Below are positions 16,627 to 28,041 of a DNA stretch of 64,000 nucleotides, in pieces. Each line of letters opens with the position of its first letter. The first letter of the stretch is position 1. Source of the DNA: Caulobacteraceae bacterium (GTDB lineage: Bacteria > Pseudomonadota > Alphaproteobacteria > Caulobacterales > Caulobacteraceae). The position numbers and the translations under genes are program-made. The notes beneath the pieces were generated by a model. The model was not told the DNA's origin and made no database searches. It worked only from the letters and a program-made list of their open reading frames with translations. The stretch lies in assembly GCA_947441065.1 (NCBI GenBank), contig CANESI010000001.1, forward strand, positions 1-64,000, read 5' to 3'.

Positions 16627-19308
16627 ATGACGGAAAAGATCATGCGGCAGATGGGCCAGATTTCGAAAAAGACCCTTTGGTTGGGCGCTGTCAGCGCCGC
16701 CTGTTTCTTCGCCCTCGGCAGTGGTCAGGCCCTGTCTGCGCCCGTCAAGCCAGAGGCGGCCAGCCAGCGTCAGGTTCTTCCCGATGAGGTCACGCCGTCA
16801 CGTTACGACATTCAGATCACGCCTGATGCCGCCAAGATGCGCTTTGACGGCAAGGTGACTATCGCCATCAGCGTCAAGCGGCCCACCCAGAGCCTGACCC
16901 TCAATGCCGCCGACCTGACCTTTTCCAAGGTGGTCTTGAGCGGCCGTGAGGCCGAGACCCCGACGGTTGCTTTCGATAACGAGGTCCAGACCGCCAAGAT
17001 CAGCTTTGCCAGCCCGATCCAGCCGGGCGATTACAGCCTGACCATCGACTATGCGGGCCTGATCAATACCCAGTCTCGCGGCCTATTTGCAGTCGATTAT
17101 GAGGACGCCAATGGCAAGGGCCAGATGCTGGTCACCCAGTTTGAAGCCCCAGACGCCCGCCGCTTTGTGCCCAGTTGGGATGAGCCATCGCGTAAGGCGG
17201 TCTTTGCCCTAGAGGCCATCGTGCCTGAGGGCCGCATGGCCCTGTCCAACATGCCGGAGGTCGCCAGCCAATTTCTGGGCGGGGGCCTAAAGAAGGTTCG
17301 GTTTGCCCCGACCCCTAAGATGAGCAGCTATCTGTTGTTCTTCGGTCTCGGCGATCTGGAGCGGCGCATCACCAAGGTCGGCGATGTTGAGGTCGGGGTG
17401 GTGACCAAGCGCGGTGATCTGGATAAGGGCCAGATTGCACTGGACGATGCCGCCAAGATCCTTGTTGAATTTAATGACTATTTCGGAACGCCCTACCCCC
17501 TGCCCAAGCTCGATAATCTTGCTGTGCCCAATGGCGGCGGCTTTGGTGCGATGGAAAATTGGGGTGCCATTCTCTATTTCGAACGGGTTCTTTTGCTCGA
17601 TCCCTTGCGTTCGAACGAGGCTGATCGACAGAACGTCTATTCTGTCGTGGCCCACGAGGTGGCGCACCAGTGGTTCGGCGATCTGGTCACCATGGCCTGG
17701 TGGGATGATATCTGGCTCAATGAGGGCTTTGCCTCTTGGATGGAGGCCCGCGTCGCCGACAGGATGCATCCGGACTGGAAGGTCTGGTTGAAGGAAGAAT
17801 CGGGCAAGGAAGCAGCCTTTAACCTCGATGCTAAGGCCTCGACCCATCCGGTGGTCCAGACGGTCAATACGGTCGAGCAGGTCTCGCAAATCTTTGACGC
17901 CATCACCTATCAAAAGGGTCAGGCGGTCATCCGGATGCTGGAAGATTATGCCGGTGAGGTGCCCTTCCGAGAGGGTGTGCGGGCCTATATGCGCACCCAT
18001 GCCTATGGCAATACGGTCACGCAGGATCTGTGGAGCGCGGTGGAGACCGCCGCCAATAAGCCGATCATCGCCATTGCCAATGATTTTATCCGTCAGCCGG
18101 GTGTGCCCCTGATCACGCTTGAACGGGCTGTCTGCAGCAAGGGACAGACGACGCTCACCCTTCGTCAGGGCCGATTTGGTCTGGATGAGGTCTCAAAGGT
18201 TTCTGGCGCTTGGCGCGTGCCGGTGCGGGTGGCCGTGCTGGGCCAAGAGGGCACCCAGACCGTCTTGACGAGTGGCAAGCCGGTGACCAAGGCGGTGATT
18301 GCGGGCTGCGGGCCGATCAAGCTCAATGCGGGTCAGGCGGGCTATTTTAGGTCCAACTATGCGCCCGCCCTGAAGGCCGGTTTGATCGCGCGCTTTAATG
18401 ATCTGGAGGCCAGCGATCAGCTTGGCCTGCTCAATGACGGGTTCGCCCTAACTCAGGGCGGCTATGCCCCCATCGGCGACTATCTGGACCTTTCGAGCCG
18501 CCTTAGCGCTTTCAGTGACCCCACGGTCATTGAGCGGTCTCAAGCGGTCTTGGGCCGCTTAAACAATCTGTTTGAAGGCGACCCGCGTCAGGGCGCGATG
18601 GCAGCCTATGGGCGCTCAGCACTCAACCCGGTTCTGGCCAAGATCGGTTGGCGCCCTGCCGCAGGAGAGTCGCCGCGTGTGAGCCTGCTGCGCCTTTCGC
18701 TGATCTCAGCCTTGGGCAGGATGGATGATCCCGCTGTCGTGGCCGAAGCCAAGCGCCGCTTCCTTGCCGCCGACACCGATCCGCAGGCCATGCCCGGCGA
18801 TATCCGTTCGGCCGTTCAGTCTGTGGCCCTAAGCCACGCCGACCAAGCCCTGTTCGACGAGGCCCTGCGCCGTGCCAAGGCGTCCAAGAGCCAGATGGAG
18901 CGCAATGAGCTGTTCTCGGCCATGGCCGGGGTGCGGGATCCGGCTCTGGCCAAGCAGATGCTCGACCTTTCGATCAGCGATACGGTTCCGGTGACCATTG
19001 GGCCGCGTCTGATCCAGCGCGTCTCCGGAAACCATGAGGTCATGGCTTGGCAATTTTCGCTCGATCATCTGGCGCGAATCGCCAAGGGCCTCGACTCCAT
19101 GGCCTCTGCCCAATTCATGCCGAGCCTCCTTTCCGGCACGCAAGATCCGGCCATGGTTAAAACCCTCGCCGACTATATCGAAAGTTCGGTCCGGCCCGAG
19201 GATCGGGCCAGAGCCAATGCGGCCCTTGGCAGTGCGCGTCAGAATGTCCGCTTCAAATCTGAACAGCGCGGTCGGGTCGATTCATGGTTGCGGAAAAAGG
19301 GTTTTTAA
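16627..19308 (+). CDS. Exported M1-family zinc aminopeptidase (PepN/ERAP type)
   Basis: 893 aa. A hydrophobic signal sequence at about 13-38 (KKTLWLGAVSAACFFALGSGQALSA) suggests a periplasmic location. The GAMEN exopeptidase motif is at 307-311, zinc site HEVAH at 343-347 and the third ligand in NEGFASW (E366). The C-terminal ERAP1-like helical domain (about 560-893) is complete. It removes N-terminal residues from peptides. Unlike cytosolic PepN it is secreted. It is monocistronic, divergent from alkB. Confidence 0.93.
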   Translation: MTEKIMRQMGQISKKTLWLGAVSAACFFALGSGQALSAPVKPEAASQRQVLPDEVTPSRYDIQITPDAAKMRFDGKVTIAISVKRPTQSLTLNAADLTFSKVVLSGREAETPTVAFDNEVQTAKISFASPIQPGDYSLTIDYAGLINTQSRGLFAVDYEDANGKGQMLVTQFEAPDARRFVPSWDEPSRKAVFALEAIVPEGRMALSNMPEVASQFLGGGLKKVRFAPTPKMSSYLLFFGLGDLERRITKVGDVEVGVVTKRGDLDKGQIALDDAAKILVEFNDYFGTPYPLPKLDNLAVPNGGGFGAMENWGAILYFERVLLLDPLRSNEADRQNVYSVVAHEVAHQWFGDLVTMAWWDDIWLNEGFASWMEARVADRMHPDWKVWLKEESGKEAAFNLDAKASTHPVVQTVNTVEQVSQIFDAITYQKGQAVIRMLEDYAGEVPFREGVRAYMRTHAYGNTVTQDLWSAVETAANKPIIAIANDFIRQPGVPLITLERAVCSKGQTTLTLRQGRFGLDEVSKVSGAWRVPVRVAVLGQEGTQTVLTSGKPVTKAVIAGCGPIKLNAGQAGYFRSNYAPALKAGLIARFNDLEASDQLGLLNDGFALTQGGYAPIGDYLDLSSRLSAFSDPTVIERSQAVLGRLNNLFEGDPRQGAMAAYGRSALNPVLAKIGWRPAAGESPRVSLLRLSLISALGRMDDPAVVAEAKRRFLAADTDPQAMPGDIRSAVQSVALSHADQALFDEALRRAKASKSQMERNELFSAMAGVRDPALAKQMLDLSISDTVPVTIGPRLIQRVSGNHEVMAWQFSLDHLARIAKGLDSMASAQFMPSLLSGTQDPAMVKTLADYIESSVRPEDRARANAALGSARQNVRFKSEQRGRVDSWLRKKGF

Positions 19309-19441
19309 GGTCCATGAGGGCCTCGAAGACGTGATTATGTGAAGGTCCACAGGTTCGTTGGGTCATTAGCCCTTGCTAAGACCCCATGGCTGCCCATATG
19401 CGGCTTCGCAGCGAGTGTTTCTCGCATGGCATTTAACGACC

Positions 19442-19470
19442 GTTGAGGGTCCGCATTTGCGGCCCTAATT
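19442..19470 (+). promoter_or_regulatory. Candidate sigma-32 promoter for dnaK
   Basis: GTTGAG (19442-19447) and CCCTAATT (19463-19470) are 15 nt apart, resembling the heat-shock consensus CTTGAA/CCCCATNT. The spacer holds a short perfect dyad CCGCA-TT-TGCGG (19451-19462). It lies about 95 nt upstream of the dnaK ATG. No other gene-like feature is seen in the 255-nt gap before dnaK. Confidence 0.4.
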
Positions 19471-19563
19471 CGGAGACCCTTTCGAACCGGGGACGCAATT
19501 CAAACCGGGCGCTTGTCCCAAGGCCTGACTAGACCGTCCGCCAGTTATGGAGCGACAGATCTC

Positions 19564-21456
<1,893 letters not shown>

Positions 21457-21624
21457 GGATTATCGGCCCTCGCGGCCCGTGCTTTTGGAATTGATCCGGG
21501 GGCGTGGGCAGCGGGGGTCTTTTGTCTTTCTCTCTGTACCCTTCTGCCTGCTTGCCAATGACGCCGGTCTTGGCCACCCTCTTCGGCAGATGAGATCTCC
21601 TTTGCGATAGGCACCGGTTTAGAC

Positions 21625-22785
21625 ATGGCGCGCGACTATTACGAAATCCTTGGGGTGACCCGCGAGGCCGATGCGGCCGAGATGAAGTCGGCCTTCCGCA
21701 AGGCCGCCATGCAGCACCACCCTGACCGCAATCCCGGCTGCACCGAATCCGAAGGCCGCTTCAAAGAGGTCAACGAAGCCTATTCGGTTCTCTCAGACCC
21801 CCAAAAGCGTGCGGCCTATGACCGATTTGGTCCCGACGGCGTGAACGGTATGGGTGGTGGCCGAGGCGGCGGCGCTGGCTTTGGCGATGTGAACGACATC
21901 TTCAATGATGTGTTTGGCGACGTCTTTGGCGACATGTTCGGCGGCGGCCAGCGCGGCCGTTCGCAAGGCCCGGCGCGTGGCCAAGACCTGCGCTATGATT
22001 TGGAAATCTCACTGGAGCAGGCCTATGCCAGCGCCGAGGTCGAGATTACCGTTCCCTCCTCCATCACCTGCGAGCCCTGTTCAGGCTCCGGGGCCAAGGC
22101 CGGGACCAGCCCGACCACCTGTACGACCTGCGGCGGCGCGGGACGTGTGCGGGCGACCCAAGGCTTCTTTGCCATCGAGCGGGCCTGCCCACGCTGTAAT
22201 GGGGCTGGCCGTGTCATCGCGGACCCCTGCCAGACCTGTCACGGCCACGGCCAGGTGCGGCGTGAGCGCACCCTTCAGGTCCGTATTCCAGCGGGCGTTG
22301 ATGATGGGGCCCGTATCCGGCTGGCCGGTGAAGGCGATGCGGGCGCGCGCGGTGGCCCTCGCGGCGATCTCTATATTTTCCTGTCGGTCCAGCCGCACGA
22401 GCTGTTCGAGCGCGATGGGCTGGATCTGATGTGCACGGTTCCTGTGCCCATGACCACCGCGGCGCTGGGCGGCGAGATCGAGGCCCCGTGCCTGATGGGC
22501 GCAGAGGGCAGCGACAGCGATTGCCGCGTCAAGGTCAAGGTTCCGGAAGGCGCCCAGAGCGGCCGCACCATTCGCCTCAAGGGTAAGGGCATGCCGTCCT
22601 TGCGCTCACGCGAACGCGGCGATCTGGTGGTGGAGCTATTTGTCGAGACCCCGACCAAGCTCAGCAATCGTCAAAAAGAGCTGCTGCGCGAACTGGCCGG
22701 GTCCTACGGCGAGGCGCAGCATCCGCAATCGACGGGCTTCTTGGGCAAGGCCAAGGCCTTCTGGGAAGATATTACTGGCGAATAG
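21625..22785 (+). CDS. dnaJ: Chaperone DnaJ (Hsp40)
   Basis: 386 aa, full type I architecture. J domain 1-70 with HPD ([10 protein letters not shown]), Gly/Phe-rich linker (about 75-120, with repeated FGD units), four CxxCxGxG zinc repeats ([32 protein letters not shown]) and the C-terminal substrate domains. It stimulates DnaK ATPase and delivers substrates. ATG start, in line with dnaK. The stop lies 6 nt from the convergent serine-hydrolase stop. Confidence 0.97.
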   Translation: MARDYYEILGVTREADAAEMKSAFRKAAMQHHPDRNPGCTESEGRFKEVNEAYSVLSDPQKRAAYDRFGPDGVNGMGGGRGGGAGFGDVNDIFNDVFGDVFGDMFGGGQRGRSQGPARGQDLRYDLEISLEQAYASAEVEITVPSSITCEPCSGSGAKAGTSPTTCTTCGGAGRVRATQGFFAIERACPRCNGAGRVIADPCQTCHGHGQVRRERTLQVRIPAGVDDGARIRLAGEGDAGARGGPRGDLYIFLSVQPHELFERDGLDLMCTVPVPMTTAALGGEIEAPCLMGAEGSDSDCRVKVKVPEGAQSGRTIRLKGKGMPSLRSRERGDLVVELFVETPTKLSNRQKELLRELAGSYGEAQHPQSTGFLGKAKAFWEDITGE

Positions 22786-22791
22786 GCCCCA

Positions 22792-23961
22792 TCAGGCCGC
22801 GTAGACCGCCTGCTCGAAATCCTTGAACAGGGCCAGTACCGCTGGATCGGCAAAGGGCAGGAGCTGGGTCATCAGCACGCCCGCAACACCCGCCTCGGGA
22901 TCGGCCCAATAGTAGGTGTTGGCCAGCCCCGCCCAGGCCAGACTGCCGATGCTTCGGCCATTGGGTCCGGTCTTGGGATTGATGGCAAAGCCAAGGCCCC
23001 ACTGAGCATTTTCGGTCAAACCGATGGGCAGGCCTGCCTCCAGGTCCGAGGTCAGGAAGGGCATCTGGCTATCGAGTTTGCGCAAGGGCAGGTCACCGAT
23101 CTGGTTGGTGCTCATCAGGGCCAAGGTTTCAGCCGCCAAGATGCGCGCGCCATTGGCCCCTTCGCCGCGCCCTAAGATCATCTGCAAGAAGGCCAGATAG
23201 TCGGGTGCGGTGCTATAGAGCCCGCCGCCGCCGCCCCAAAATTCTGGGGTCTCATTGATGGGCAGGGCAAAGGGCATGAGGGCGCCATCGGGGCCTCGGG
23301 CATGGAGCCCCGCCAGCCTTGCCAACTGCTCAGGTCCCGGCAGGAAGTGGGTGTCGGCCATGCCGAGCGGACCGGTGATGTGATCGCGGACATAGACATC
23401 CAGCGCCTTGCCGCTAACTGCCTCTACGACCAGTCCGGCCCAGTCAATACCGATGCCATATTCCCATTGGGCACCTGGATCAAAGACCAGCGGCAGGTCC
23501 AAAGCGGCCTTAAGGCCCGTGCCGATACCCGGTGTCCCCGCCTGCTGCGCGTAACGCACCAGATCAGCGTTCCACATGTCATAGGCAAAGCCCGATGTGT
23601 GGGTCAAAAGCTGGCGAAGGGTGATGGGCCCAGCGGCGTCGCGCAGGATCGGCTCGCCGGTGCCCTTAAAGCCCTCCAGCACCTTGGGGCTGGCCAAGGC
23701 GGGCAGGACGGTGCCCAGGGGCTGGTCCAGATCGATCAGGCCCTGTTCGACCAACTGCATGGCCGCGACCGTGGTTATGGCCTTGGTCATGGAGGCAATG
23801 AAGAAGACATCATCGACGCTCAAGGCCTGATCGCTGCCCAAGGCCTTGGGTCCAAAGGCCCCGCTATAGATCAGGGCCCCGTCCTTGCTAGCTATGGCCA
23901 CATAGCCGGGCAGGGCAGGGTTGGCACTGTGGGCCGCGAGGGCCTGATGGATGGCGGTCAT
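22792..23961 (-). CDS. Serine hydrolase, beta-lactamase/esterase class C-like
   Basis: 389 aa. Active-site SxxK at S57-K60 (IASMTK) and the second tyrosine element at Y168 (WEYGIGIDW), where class C beta-lactamases have YxN; the LLTHTSGFAYD segment is typical of family VIII esterases and EstB-like enzymes. No signal peptide is visible, so it is probably cytosolic and more likely an esterase or peptidase than a resistance enzyme. Isolated on the minus strand between dnaJ and mutS. Confidence 0.86.
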   Translation of the reverse strand: MTAIHQALAAHSANPALPGYVAIASKDGALIYSGAFGPKALGSDQALSVDDVFFIASMTKAITTVAAMQLVEQGLIDLDQPLGTVLPALASPKVLEGFKGTGEPILRDAAGPITLRQLLTHTSGFAYDMWNADLVRYAQQAGTPGIGTGLKAALDLPLVFDPGAQWEYGIGIDWAGLVVEAVSGKALDVYVRDHITGPLGMADTHFLPGPEQLARLAGLHARGPDGALMPFALPINETPEFWGGGGGLYSTAPDYLAFLQMILGRGEGANGARILAAETLALMSTNQIGDLPLRKLDSQMPFLTSDLEAGLPIGLTENAQWGLGFAINPKTGPNGRSIGSLAWAGLANTYYWADPEAGVAGVLMTQLLPFADPAVLALFKDFEQAVYAA

Positions 23962-24109
23962 GGGCGGGCGTTCCTAGAGGCGTTCTAACGACGGTTCGCT
24001 CCATATGGGACGAAGGCGATTGGCCTGTAAACCGAAAGGCCTGCGTCGGCGCGGTCAAATCCTTTACAAAAGCTTAACCCCGCCGCCAAAGCCCTCTAGT
24101 CTGGCGCAC

Positions 24110-26809
24110 ATGAATGCTCCGGACGCCGTGATTCTTAGCCCCCAGATCCATCCCGACACCACCCCGGTGATGGCGCAATATTTTGATGCCAAGTCGCGCC
24201 AACCTGATGCGTTGGTGTTCTTTCGCATGGGCGATTTTTACGAGCTGTTCTTTGACGATGCGGTCAAGGCGGCCGAGGCCCTAGGCATTGCCCTGACCAA
24301 GCGCGGTAGCCATGGCGGCGAGCCGATCCCCATGTGCGGCGTTCCCGTCCATGCCTCGGAAGCCTATCTGGCCAAGCTGATCCGCAGTGGCTTTAAGGTC
24401 GCGGTCTGCGAACAGATGGAAGACCCGGCCGAGGCCAAGAAGCGTGGCTATAAGTCCATTGTCCGGCGCGATGTGGTGCGGATCGTCACCCCCGGCACCT
24501 TGACCGAAGATGGCCTCCTGGATGCGCGCGGAGCCAATCGCTTGGCCGCCATTGCCGTGCGGGGCGGGCAGGCCTCTGTGGCCAGTGTTGAACTCTCGAC
24601 CGGCGATGTTGAGGCCCTTGTCATGGAGCGCGAAGGCTTGGCCGCAGCGCTGGCGGCCCTGCAACCGTCTGAAATTCTCGTGCCCGATCGCCTGTTCGCC
24701 GACGAGATCGTGTCGGCGGCCTTAAAGGCGGTTTCGGGCCTGGTCCAGCCCATGGCCTCGGCTCTGGCTGAGCCCGGAGCATCAGAGGCGCGGCTCAAGC
24801 GGCTCTATGGCGTTGATACGCTCGACGGGTTCGGCGCCCTGACGGGGGCTGAGATCTCGGCTCTGGGCCTGATTGCGGCCCATCTGGAGACCACACAGGC
24901 CGGCAAGCTTCCGGCCCTTCGTCCGCCGCGCCGCGCGGGGGCTTCGGACATTATGGCCATCGATCCGGCCACGCGCTTTAGCCTTGAGATCGACCGGACC
25001 CAGAACGGGGGCCGCGAGGGGTCGCTTCTGGCGGCCATTGATCGGACCGTGACGGCAGGCGGGGCGCGGCTCTTGGCAGCGCGCTTGGCAAGGCCGCTTC
25101 TGTCACCCGTCGCCATCGGCGCGCGGCTCGACGGTGTGGGATGGTTCTTAGAGCGCCGTAGCCTTCGGGCGCGGTTGCGAGATCAGCTCAAAGGTTCCGG
25201 CGATATGGCCCGCGCCCTGTCGCGGCTGGCGCTCGGCCGAGGCGGGCCGCGTGATCTGGGCTGTCTGCGCGATGGTCTTAAGGCGGGAGAGGCCATTGCG
25301 GCTGCTGTTCTGTCTGGTGTCGGGCAGGGCGGTATGGATGGTCCCCCGCCTGAGATTGCCGAGGCCCTGTCGGCCCTGACCCCCTCTTTGCACCCGGACC
25401 TTGCGCGGTTCCTGGCCAATCTGAGCGAAAATCTGGGTGAGGACCTGCCCGCCCAAGCCCGCGACGGCGGCTTTGTTGCGCCCGGTGCCCGGCCCGAACT
25501 GGATCAGACCAGAGCCCTGCGCGACGATAGCCGCCGGGTGGTGGCCGCGCTGGAACAGGCGCTGATCGCCGAAACCAGCGTGCCCCTCAAGATCAAGCAC
25601 AATGCCGTGCTGGGCTATTTTGTCGAGGCCACGGCCAAGCAGGGCGAGGCCCTGTTTCAGCCGCCTTGGAACACGCGCTTCATCCATCGCCAGACCCTGG
25701 CCAATCAGGTGCGGTTCACGACCACCGAACTGGCCGAGCTGGACGCCAAGATCGCACAGGCGGCAGAGCGGGTGCTGGCCATTGAGGTCCAGACCTTTGA
25801 GCTGTGGCGCGCGGAGGCTCAGGCCCTTGCCGCGCCGATCCAAGCCGCTGCCGAAGGGGCCGCGCGGATTGATGTTGCCGCCGCCCTGTCCGAATGGGCC
25901 GATGATGTTCAGGCGGTCCGGCCGATCATTGACGACAGTCTGGTCTTTGAGGCCGAGGGCGCGCGCCATCCCGTCGTTGAGGCGGCGGTCAAGCGTCAGG
26001 GTCTGCCCTTTACCCCCAATGACTGCCTGCTCGATGGGGCCGGGCTGGCCGGGGTGCGGCTTGCGGTGGTGACCGGGCCGAACATGGCCGGTAAGTCGAC
26101 CTTCCTGCGCCAGAATGCCCTGTTGGCGGTGCTGGCTCAGGCTGGAGCCTATGTGCCCGCCACGCGCCTGCGCTTGGGCGTTGTTGACCGGCTCTTTAGC
26201 CGGGTTGGTGCCGGAGATGATCTGGCCCGAGGCCGCTCGACCTTCATGACCGAGATGGTTGAGACCGCCGCCATCCTGACCCAAGCCACAGCGCGCTCCT
26301 TGGTTATTCTTGACGAGATTGGCCGGGGCACCGCGACCTATGACGGTCTGGCCATCGCCTGGGCCTGCGCTGAGGCCCTGCACGATGTGAACCGCTGCCG
26401 CGCCCTGTTCGCCACCCACTATCATGAGCTGGCCAAGCTCGAGACCCGTCTGGCCAGTGTCGGCAACCTGTCCCTTCGCGCCAAGGAATGGAACGGCGAT
26501 CTGGTGTTCCTGCATGAGGCCAAGCCCGGACCGGCTGATCGGTCCTATGGGGTACAGGTCGCCAAGCTGGCCGGTGTGCCGATGGCGGTTGTGGCCCGTG
26601 CCCGCGAGGTCCTGCAGCGGTTAGAGAGCGAAACCGCCTCGCCGGTTCGGCTAGATGATCTGCCGCTATTTTCGTCCGCCCCCCCTGCGGTCGCCGCGCC
26701 GAACGCGCCGTCCAAGCTCGAGGCAGACCTTCGAACCTTGGACCTTGATGGCATGTCGCCGCGCGAAGCGATGGATGTTCTCTACCGGTTAAAATCCTTC
26801 CTTATATAG
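24110..26809 (+). CDS. mutS: DNA mismatch repair protein MutS
   Basis: About 899 aa from ATG 24110 (MNAPDAVILSPQ), chosen over an upstream GTG/ATG frame without homology. The mismatch-binding domain carries FFRMGDFYELFFDDA with the Phe-x-Glu motif. The clamp and lever region precedes the ATPase with Walker A GPNMAGKST, LARGRSTFMTEM and Walker B LVILDEIGRGT, then THYHEL. The C-terminus ends with the MutS beta-clamp/tetramerisation-like region. It recognises mismatches and recruits MutL. glnD, which commonly follows mutS in Caulobacter relatives, is displaced here by three flagellin genes. Confidence 0.97.
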   Translation: MNAPDAVILSPQIHPDTTPVMAQYFDAKSRQPDALVFFRMGDFYELFFDDAVKAAEALGIALTKRGSHGGEPIPMCGVPVHASEAYLAKLIRSGFKVAVCEQMEDPAEAKKRGYKSIVRRDVVRIVTPGTLTEDGLLDARGANRLAAIAVRGGQASVASVELSTGDVEALVMEREGLAAALAALQPSEILVPDRLFADEIVSAALKAVSGLVQPMASALAEPGASEARLKRLYGVDTLDGFGALTGAEISALGLIAAHLETTQAGKLPALRPPRRAGASDIMAIDPATRFSLEIDRTQNGGREGSLLAAIDRTVTAGGARLLAARLARPLLSPVAIGARLDGVGWFLERRSLRARLRDQLKGSGDMARALSRLALGRGGPRDLGCLRDGLKAGEAIAAAVLSGVGQGGMDGPPPEIAEALSALTPSLHPDLARFLANLSENLGEDLPAQARDGGFVAPGARPELDQTRALRDDSRRVVAALEQALIAETSVPLKIKHNAVLGYFVEATAKQGEALFQPPWNTRFIHRQTLANQVRFTTTELAELDAKIAQAAERVLAIEVQTFELWRAEAQALAAPIQAAAEGAARIDVAAALSEWADDVQAVRPIIDDSLVFEAEGARHPVVEAAVKRQGLPFTPNDCLLDGAGLAGVRLAVVTGPNMAGKSTFLRQNALLAVLAQAGAYVPATRLRLGVVDRLFSRVGAGDDLARGRSTFMTEMVETAAILTQATARSLVILDEIGRGTATYDGLAIAWACAEALHDVNRCRALFATHYHELAKLETRLASVGNLSLRAKEWNGDLVFLHEAKPGPADRSYGVQVAKLAGVPMAVVARAREVLQRLESETASPVRLDDLPLFSSAPPAVAAPNAPSKLEADLRTLDLDGMSPREAMDVLYRLKSFLI

Positions 26810-26912
26810 ATAATTATAAGTATTAAATTTATATTTTAGAATAATAGTTGTCGTTACTCAAAATAATTTTAGGTATTTACTTTTTGTTTATGATCGACCT
26901 GTAGAACGGTCG

Positions 26913-26931
26913 GTGCGGCAAAATGCTGCTC
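26913..26931 (+). promoter_or_regulatory. Shared upstream element of flagellin 1 (GTGCGGCA-N4-GCTGCTC)
   Basis: GTGCGGCA, four variable bases, then GCTGCTC, about 65 nt upstream of the flagellin 1 start. The same pattern recurs before flagellin 2. It resembles a GG/GC sigma-54 promoter but the spacing is 9 rather than 10, so the sigma factor is not assigned. The surrounding spacer (26821-26880) is only 10/60 G+C by hand count. Confidence 0.4.
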
Positions 26932-26977
26932 AATTTCTAAAATGGAAATTGAATACTCGGGAACAAGGGTTATCGCT

Positions 26978-27805
26978 ATGGAAAATAGCATCAATACCAA
27001 TTTAGGGGCCTATCTTGCCCTGCAAAATCTCACTACGACTTCTTTAGAGCTAACATCGACCCAAAATCGCATCAGTACAGGCCGCAAGGTGAATACAGCG
27101 GTCGACAATGGATCGACCTGGGCGATTGCGCAGAATCTGCGCGGCCAGTCGACGTCATTGAATGCTGTCAGGAATTCTCTCGATCGGGCTCAGTCCACGG
27201 TGGACGTCGCCCTGTCGGCCGGCGGGAACGTTTCTGATCTTTTGATCCAGATGAAAGAAAAGGTTCTGGCTGCATCGGACCAGTCGCTCGACTCCACCAG
27301 CCGATCTGCCCTTGCAGAGGACTTCAAGGTCCTTCGGGAGGCGATCAAGAAGACGGTGGCGAATGCGGATTTCGTCGGCACCAACATGCTGAAAACGGGT
27401 GGTATCAACGTACGGGCCCTCGCCAATGTCGACGGAAACTCCGTTATCACCGTTGTGGCTCAGAGTTTGGCTATCGGCGGCCCCAACGTTACCTTTAGTA
27501 TCAACTCAACAATCGCGACGGCAACGCTCGCCTCCAGCGTTCTAACCAAACTCAACACCTCCATTACCAACGTTAATACCAAGCTCGGTATTATGGGGGC
27601 ACAGTCCAAGGCGATCGGCCTTCACCTAACCTTTGTCCGCAAGCTGCAGGACAGTCTCGATGGTGGGGTGGGCAACCTGGTCGATGCGGATATGGCCAAG
27701 GAAAGCGCCAAGCTGCAGTCGCTCCAAACCAAGCAGCAGCTCGGTATCCAGGCGATCTCGATTGCCAATCAATCGACCTCATCGATCCTGTCGCTGTTCC
27801 GCTAG
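26978..27805 (+). CDS. Flagellin (copy 1, divergent)
   Basis: 275 aa from ATG 26978 (MENSINTNLGAYLALQNL), with AAGGG a few bases upstream; an earlier in-frame ATG lacks homology. Conserved D0/D1 ends: the N-terminal coil (RISTGRKVNTAVDNGSTWAIAQNLR) and C-terminal coil ending QAISIANQSTSSILSLFR. The central D2/D3 region is very short, as in Caulobacter flagellins. It polymerises into the filament outside the cell. It is the most divergent of the three copies, with more Asn/Thr in the centre. Own terminator at 27839-27868. Confidence 0.95.
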   Translation: MENSINTNLGAYLALQNLTTTSLELTSTQNRISTGRKVNTAVDNGSTWAIAQNLRGQSTSLNAVRNSLDRAQSTVDVALSAGGNVSDLLIQMKEKVLAASDQSLDSTSRSALAEDFKVLREAIKKTVANADFVGTNMLKTGGINVRALANVDGNSVITVVAQSLAIGGPNVTFSINSTIATATLASSVLTKLNTSITNVNTKLGIMGAQSKAIGLHLTFVRKLQDSLDGGVGNLVDADMAKESAKLQSLQTKQQLGIQAISIANQSTSSILSLFR

Positions 27806-27838
27806 AGCCCATAGTCCTAAAGATTGATGTCAATTAAA

Positions 27839-27868
27839 GGCGAGAGCGTGTGCGTTCTCGCCTTTTTT
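27839..27868 (+). terminator. Intrinsic terminator after flagellin 1
   Basis: GGCGAGAGCG (27839-27848) pairs with CGTTCTCGCC (27853-27862) with one G-T pair and a TGTG loop, followed by six Ts (27863-27868). Confidence 0.9.
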
Positions 27869-27979
27869 ATTATAATAAAAATGGTTAATTTTAATGTCTA
27901 TAAATTAATTACAAAGTAGTAATTGTAACTATTGTTTATTATATTAAAGTATTTTTAGGCATTTAGTGCCAACCTGAGG

Positions 27980-27998
27980 GTGCGGCATAGAGCCGCTT
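27980..27998 (+). promoter_or_regulatory. Shared upstream element of flagellin 2 (GTGCGGCA-N4-GCCGCTT)
   Basis: Same pattern as at 26913: GTGCGGCA, four variable bases, GCYGCTY. It lies 62 nt upstream of the flagellin 2 start (65 nt for copy 1). A further shared TTTTAGGYATTTA precedes both (26867-26879 and 27953-27965) at different distances. No copy was found before flagellin 3. Confidence 0.4.
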
Positions 27999-28019
27999 GT
28001 ACCTAAAATAGGTACTTAA

Positions 28020-28036
28020 CACTCTTAAATGGAGCG
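28020..28036 (+). promoter_or_regulatory. Flagellin leader motif around the ribosome site (copy 2)
   Basis: A 17-nt segment, CACTCTYAAATGGAGYG, 5 nt before the start codon. It matches the segment before flagellin 3 at 15 of 17 positions and at identical distance from the ATG. It includes the GGAG ribosome site. Conservation of the A-rich 5' half goes beyond a plain Shine-Dalgarno. Confidence 0.5.
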
Positions 28037-28041
28037 CCTCA

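Noticed and set aside
25148-26515. Long antisense frame opposite mutS, and similar ones opposite infB (53191-54642) and pnp (58214-59512)
   Set aside because: Same cause: codon bias of long conserved genes. No ribosome site, motif or family match is visible.
26905-27000. Sigma-54 promoter before flagellin 1 (and 2)
   Set aside because: The GG...GC spacing is 9 or 11 nt, not 10, for the best candidate, so the element is reported without assigning a sigma factor.
28011-28034. CtrA site before flagellin 2 (TTAACACTCTTAA)
   Set aside because: The two TTAA halves are 5 nt apart rather than 7, and the region is generally A/T-rich.
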